Part shown: positions 5,305 to 8,511 of the stretch, one piece after another | Position numbering within the stretch: position 1 is the stretch's first letter | How the letters are laid out: the number at the start of each line of letters is the position of its first letter | Origin: Frankiales bacterium | GTDB lineage: Bacteria; Actinomycetota; Actinomycetes; Mycobacteriales; Jatrophihabitantaceae | Assembly: GCA_025963265.1 (NCBI GenBank) | Contig: JAOPUY010000488.1 | Span: 1 to 8,511 of the forward strand | Reading direction: 5' to 3' | DNA length: 8,511 nt | The notes under the pieces: generated by a model | Seen by the model: only the letters and a program-made list of their open reading frames with translations | The model's database searches: none | Told to the model about the DNA's origin: nothing | Translations under genes and position numbers: made by a program

Positions 5305-7038
5305 GTGCTGCTCACCTTGCTCCGCCGCTATCTGCGGCATTACCGTGGCGCGATGGCGGCGGTCGTCGCCCTGCAACTCGTGCAAACCCTGGCCACGCTG
5401 TATCTGCCCACGCTGAACGCCGACATCATCGACCACGGCGTGGTGACCGGCGACACCGGCTACATCGGCCGGATCGGCGCGGTCATGGTCGGCATCACCT
5501 TCGTCCAAATCGTCTGCGCCGGCGGCGCGGTGTACTTCGGCGCCCGCAGCGCGATGGCCCTAGGCCGCGACCTGCGCCGCGACATCTTCGCCCGGGTGCA
5601 GACCTACTCGGCCCGCGAGATGGCCCATTTCGGCACACCGTCGCTGATCACCCGCACCACCAACGACGTGCAGCAAGTGCAGATGCTGGCGCTGATGACC
5701 TTCACGATGATGGTGTCGGCGCCCATCATGTGCGTCGGGGGCATCCTGCTCGCGCTCAATCAGGACGTCCCGTTGTCGACGCTGCTGCTCATCATCGTGC
5801 CGTTGCTGGCCGTGATCCTGGGGCTGATCATCTCTCGGATGCGGCCGCTGTTCCGGCTGACCCAGGAGCGCATCGACCAGCTGAACCGCGTGCTGCGCGA
5901 GCAGATCACCGGGGTCCGGGTGATCCGGGCGTTCGTCCGCGACCGCCAGGAACGGCAGCGGTTCGCCGCGGCCAACACCGAGTTGTACGAGGTCTCGCTG
6001 GGGACCGGGCGCTTGATGGCGCTGATGTTCCCCTCCGTGATGCTCGTCGTGAACGTCTCCAGCGTCGCCGTGCTCTGGTTCGGCGGCCACCGCATCGACT
6101 CCGGGGCGATGCAGATCGGCGCGCTCACCGCCTTCTTGACGTACCTGACCCAGATCCTGATGTCGGTGATGATGGCCACGTTCATGTTCATGATGATTCC
6201 GCGGGCCGAGATCTGCGCCGAGCGGATCACCGAGGTGCTCGACACCGACACCAGCGTCGCACCGCCGCTCAACCCGTCGAATGCCCCGGTCGCACAAGGC
6301 GTGCTGGAATTCCGGGGCGTGTCGTTCAGCTATCCCGGCGCCTCGCAGGACGTGCTGCACGACATCAGCTTCACCGCGCTCCCGGGCCAGGTGACCGCCA
6401 TCATCGGCAGCACCGGCAGCGGCAAGAGCACCCTGCTCAACCTGATCCCCCGGCTCTTCGACGCCACGGCCGGCAGCGTGCTGGTGGACGGGGTGGACGT
6501 GCGCTCGCTGGATGCCCGCGTGCTCTCCGACGCGGTGGGCTTCGTGCCGCAGAAGCCGTTCCTGTTCAGCGGCACCGTCGCCTTCAACCTGCGTTACGGC
6601 AAGCCGGAGGCCACCGACGCCGAGTTGTGGCACGCCTTGCAGGTCGCGCAGGCGCAATCCTTCGTCGAGTCGATGCCGGGCCAACTCCAAGCCTCGGTCT
6701 CCCAGGGCGGGACGAGCGTCTCCGGCGGGCAGCGGCAGCGCTTGGCGATCGCCCGGGCCCTCGTCCGGCTGCCCCGGATCTACGTCTTCGACGACTCGTT
6801 CTCGGCCTTGGACTACGCCACCGACTCGGCGCTGCGGGCCGCGCTCACCGCTGAGACGGGTGACTCGACCCTGGTCATCGTCGCCCAGCGGGTCAGCACC
6901 ATCCGCCACGCCGACCAGATCATCGTCCTCGAGGAGGGCCGGATCATCGCCCAGGGCACCCACGACGAGCTGATGGCCAGCAGCCAGGCGTACTCGGAGA
7001 TCGTGCTGTCGCAACTGACCCGTGAGGAGGCCGCGTGA
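5305..7038 (+). CDS. ABC exporter half-transporter, degenerate-site subunit (multidrug type)
   Basis: The product has 577 residues: an N-terminal six-helix membrane domain (about 1-300) and a C-terminal ATPase domain (about 330-575). Motifs are Walker A GSTGSGKST (368-376, K374), the Q-loop in VPQKPFLFSGT, signature VSGGQRQR (472-479) and Walker B YVFDDSFSALD (493-503). The catalytic glutamate position is D497, and the H-loop histidine is Q528 (VAQRVSTI). Both changes are typical of one partner in heterodimeric exporters such as TM287/288 and BmrCD, where this ATP site barely hydrolyses. It should pair with the product of the next gene to move drugs or lipophilic compounds outward. The start is uncertain: GTG at 5296 is also in frame. 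I prefer 5305 because related proteins begin MLLxLLRxYL and TAGCGT sits at leaderless distance. Neither start has a usable Shine-Dalgarno sequence. Confidence 0.92.
   Translation: MLLTLLRRYLRHYRGAMAAVVALQLVQTLATLYLPTLNADIIDHGVVTGDTGYIGRIGAVMVGITFVQIVCAGGAVYFGARSAMALGRDLRRDIFARVQTYSAREMAHFGTPSLITRTTNDVQQVQMLALMTFTMMVSAPIMCVGGILLALNQDVPLSTLLLIIVPLLAVILGLIISRMRPLFRLTQERIDQLNRVLREQITGVRVIRAFVRDRQERQRFAAANTELYEVSLGTGRLMALMFPSVMLVVNVSSVAVLWFGGHRIDSGAMQIGALTAFLTYLTQILMSVMMATFMFMMIPRAEICAERITEVLDTDTSVAPPLNPSNAPVAQGVLEFRGVSFSYPGASQDVLHDISFTALPGQVTAIIGSTGSGKSTLLNLIPRLFDATAGSVLVDGVDVRSLDARVLSDAVGFVPQKPFLFSGTVAFNLRYGKPEATDAELWHALQVAQAQSFVESMPGQLQASVSQGGTSVSGGQRQRLAIARALVRLPRIYVFDDSFSALDYATDSALRAALTAETGDSTLVIVAQRVSTIRHADQIIVLEEGRIIAQGTHDELMASSQAYSEIVLSQLTREEAA
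7025..7030 (+). promoter_or_regulatory. Ribosome binding site for the second ABC gene
   Basis: AGGAGG lies within the last codons of the first ABC gene and 4 bases before the GTG at 7035. It supports this GTG over the in-frame ATG at 7119 and indicates translation coupled to the upstream gene. Confidence 0.75.
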
Positions 7039-8511
7039 GCCGGGCCGCGACGACCGAGGTCGTCCCCGAGCGCGGCCCCCGGCCCACCGGGGAGGTGCTC
7101 CGCGGGCCAGCCGCGTTCATGGCCGGCCGCTCGACCGAGAAGTCATTGAACTTCCGCGGCTCCAGCCGTCGGCTGCTGAGGATGCTGGCGCCGGAACGTC
7201 CGCTGATCGTGCTCGCGTTGCTGTTCGCCGTGCTCAGCGTCGGGCTGTCGGTCAGCGGGCCGCGCATCCTCGGCCACGCCACCGATCTGATCTTCGGCGG
7301 CGTGATCAGCCGGCAGTTTCCCGCCGGGATCACAAAAGCCCAGGCCATCGCGCAGTTGCGCGCCCAGGGCCACGGCACCCTCGCCGACGTGATCTCCTCG
7401 GTGCACGTCGTCCCGGGCACCGGCATCGACTTCGACGCGGTCGGTCGGATACTCGGTCTGGTCCTCGTCCTCTACCTGCTCGCCGCCGTCTGCTCGCTGG
7501 TCCAGAGCCGGCTGACCACCACCGTGGTGCAGCGCTCGATACGCCGGATTCGGGACGAGACGCAGGAGAAGATCGCGCGGCTGCCGCTGAGCTACTTCGA
7601 CCGCCAACCGCACGGCGAGGTGCTCAGCCGGGTCACCAACGACATCGACAACCTGGCTCAGACGCTGCAGCAGACGCTCGCGCAGATCGTGAACTCGCTG
7701 CTGACCATCGTCGGCGTGCTGGCCGTGATGATCTGGATCTCGCCGCTGCTGGCGCTGATCGCCGTGATCACCGTGCCGCTGTCGGTCTTCATCACGTCGC
7801 TGATCGGCAAGCGCGCCCAGCCGCAGTTCGTGAAGCAGTGGTCGACCACCGGCAAGCTCAACGGCCACATCGAGCAGATGTACACGGGGCACTCACTGGT
7901 CACCGTGTTCGGGCAGCGCGAGCAGTCGCAGGCCCGCTTCGATGAGTACAACGAGACGTTGTACGAGGCGAGCTTTCGGGCTCAGTTCACCTCCGGGCTG
8001 ATCCAGCCGTCGCTGATGTTCATCGGCAACATCAACTACGTCTTCGTCGCCGTGATCGGCGCGCTGCGGGTCTCGGCCGGGGCCTTGACGCTTGGCGGCG
8101 TGCAGGCTTTCATCCAGTACTCGCGGCAGTTCAGCCAGCCGCTGACTCAGGTCGCCAGCATGTCGAACCTGCTGCAATCCGGCATCGCCTCGGCGGAGCG
8201 CGTCTTCGCTCTGCTCGACGCCGCCGAGCAGGACCCCGACCCCCAGCCGGCCGCACGGCTGGGACGGGTGGCCGGCCTGGTCGAGTTCGACCACGTCTCC
8301 TTCCGCTACCAGCCCGATCAGCCGCTCATCTCCGACCTGTCACTAGTCGTCCACCCGGGCCAGACGGTGGCCATCGTGGGGCCGACGGGCGCCGGCAAGA
8401 CCACGCTGGTGAACCTGCTGCTGCGGTTCTACGAGGTGAGCGGCGGCCGGATCCTGCTGGACGGCGTCGACATCGCGACCCTGCCGCGCGAGGCCGTGCG
8501 CTCCCGGATCG
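7035..8511 (+). CDS. ABC exporter half-transporter, partner subunit, C-terminus cut by window edge
   Basis: The GTG at 7035 overlaps the previous stop (GTGA), so the two genes are translationally coupled. The frame is open for 492 codons to the right edge. An N-terminal cytoplasmic tail of about 55 residues precedes TM1 (about 57-74). An unusually long outward loop (about 75-136) separates TM1 from TM2 (about 138-156). Further helices lie near 216-257 and 318-375. Membrane-domain motifs include LPLSYFDRQPHGEVLSRVTND (183-203) and SGIASAERVF (382-391). The ATPase domain starts near 413 (VAGLVEFDHVSFRY) with Walker A GPTGAGKTT (449-457). The Q-loop, signature, Walker B and H-loop fall outside. 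By comparison with TM288/BmrD-type partners it should carry the hydrolysis-competent Walker B glutamate. A full gene should be about 650-700 residues. Confidence 0.92.
   Translation, partial: MSRAATTEVVPERGPRPTGEVLRGPAAFMAGRSTEKSLNFRGSSRRLLRMLAPERPLIVLALLFAVLSVGLSVSGPRILGHATDLIFGGVISRQFPAGITKAQAIAQLRAQGHGTLADVISSVHVVPGTGIDFDAVGRILGLVLVLYLLAAVCSLVQSRLTTTVVQRSIRRIRDETQEKIARLPLSYFDRQPHGEVLSRVTNDIDNLAQTLQQTLAQIVNSLLTIVGVLAVMIWISPLLALIAVITVPLSVFITSLIGKRAQPQFVKQWSTTGKLNGHIEQMYTGHSLVTVFGQREQSQARFDEYNETLYEASFRAQFTSGLIQPSLMFIGNINYVFVAVIGALRVSAGALTLGGVQAFIQYSRQFSQPLTQVASMSNLLQSGIASAERVFALLDAAEQDPDPQPAARLGRVAGLVEFDHVSFRYQPDQPLISDLSLVVHPGQTVAIVGPTGAGKTTLVNLLLRFYEVSGGRILLDGVDIATLPREAVRSRI

Noticed and set aside
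5560..7014. Long minus-strand open frame (484 codons) opposite the first ABC gene
   Set aside because: Same compositional artefact; it lies opposite clear Walker A, signature and Walker B motifs.
1..8511. Mobile element, defence island, CRISPR array, tRNA or other accessory system
   Set aside because: No transposase or integrase, direct-repeat array or tRNA-like sequence was seen, and composition is uniform. The DUF222 fragment alone is not evidence of an island.

Overview
The window looks like ordinary chromosome from a high-GC actinobacterium (Actinomycetota). The reasons are strong G/C bias at third codon positions, GTG starts, a DUF222/13E12-type gene end, an actinobacterial GuaB3, and promoters that appear leaderless. 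The genus cannot be fixed from the sequence. No phage, insertion sequence, CRISPR array, tRNA or rRNA is visible.

Layout. (1) Positions 1-182 on the minus strand hold the first 60 codons of a DUF222/13E12-family gene that runs off the left edge. Directly in front of it is a promoter resembling the mycobacterial RecA-independent DNA-damage promoter, placed so that the transcript would start at or near the ATG. (2) Positions 183-450 are a divergent intergenic region. Its right half contains a ZTP (pfl) riboswitch followed by a candidate expression platform and the ribosome binding site of glyA. (3) glyA (451-1926, +) encodes a long-form serine hydroxymethyltransferase. (4) guaB3 (1923-3059, -) encodes an IMP-dehydrogenase-like protein; it converges on glyA and the stop codons overlap by 4 nt inside a small hairpin. 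(5) Positions 3060-3240 are a second divergent intergenic region with a tandem 8-bp repeat and a strongly structured leader. (6) Positions 3241-5280 (+) encode a membrane GGDEF-EAL protein with both catalytic signatures intact. (7) Positions 5305-7038 and 7035-8511 (+) encode the two halves of a heterodimeric ABC exporter with a 4-nt start/stop overlap. The second half is cut by the right edge.

How the genes fit together. glyA supplies one-carbon units to the folate pool, and the ZTP riboswitch senses the purine intermediate that accumulates when 10-formyl-folate is short, so riboswitch and gene form one feedback loop. guaB3 also belongs to purine metabolism but is transcribed towards glyA. 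The GGDEF-EAL protein turns over cyclic di-GMP at the membrane. The ABC pair probably exports drugs or lipophilic compounds; the first subunit carries the degenerate ATP site and the second should carry the competent one.

I found no undescribed multi-gene system. The best leads are small: the damage-type leaderless promoter, the riboswitch expression platform, the GuaB3 active-site substitutions, and the structured leader before the cyclic-di-GMP gene.
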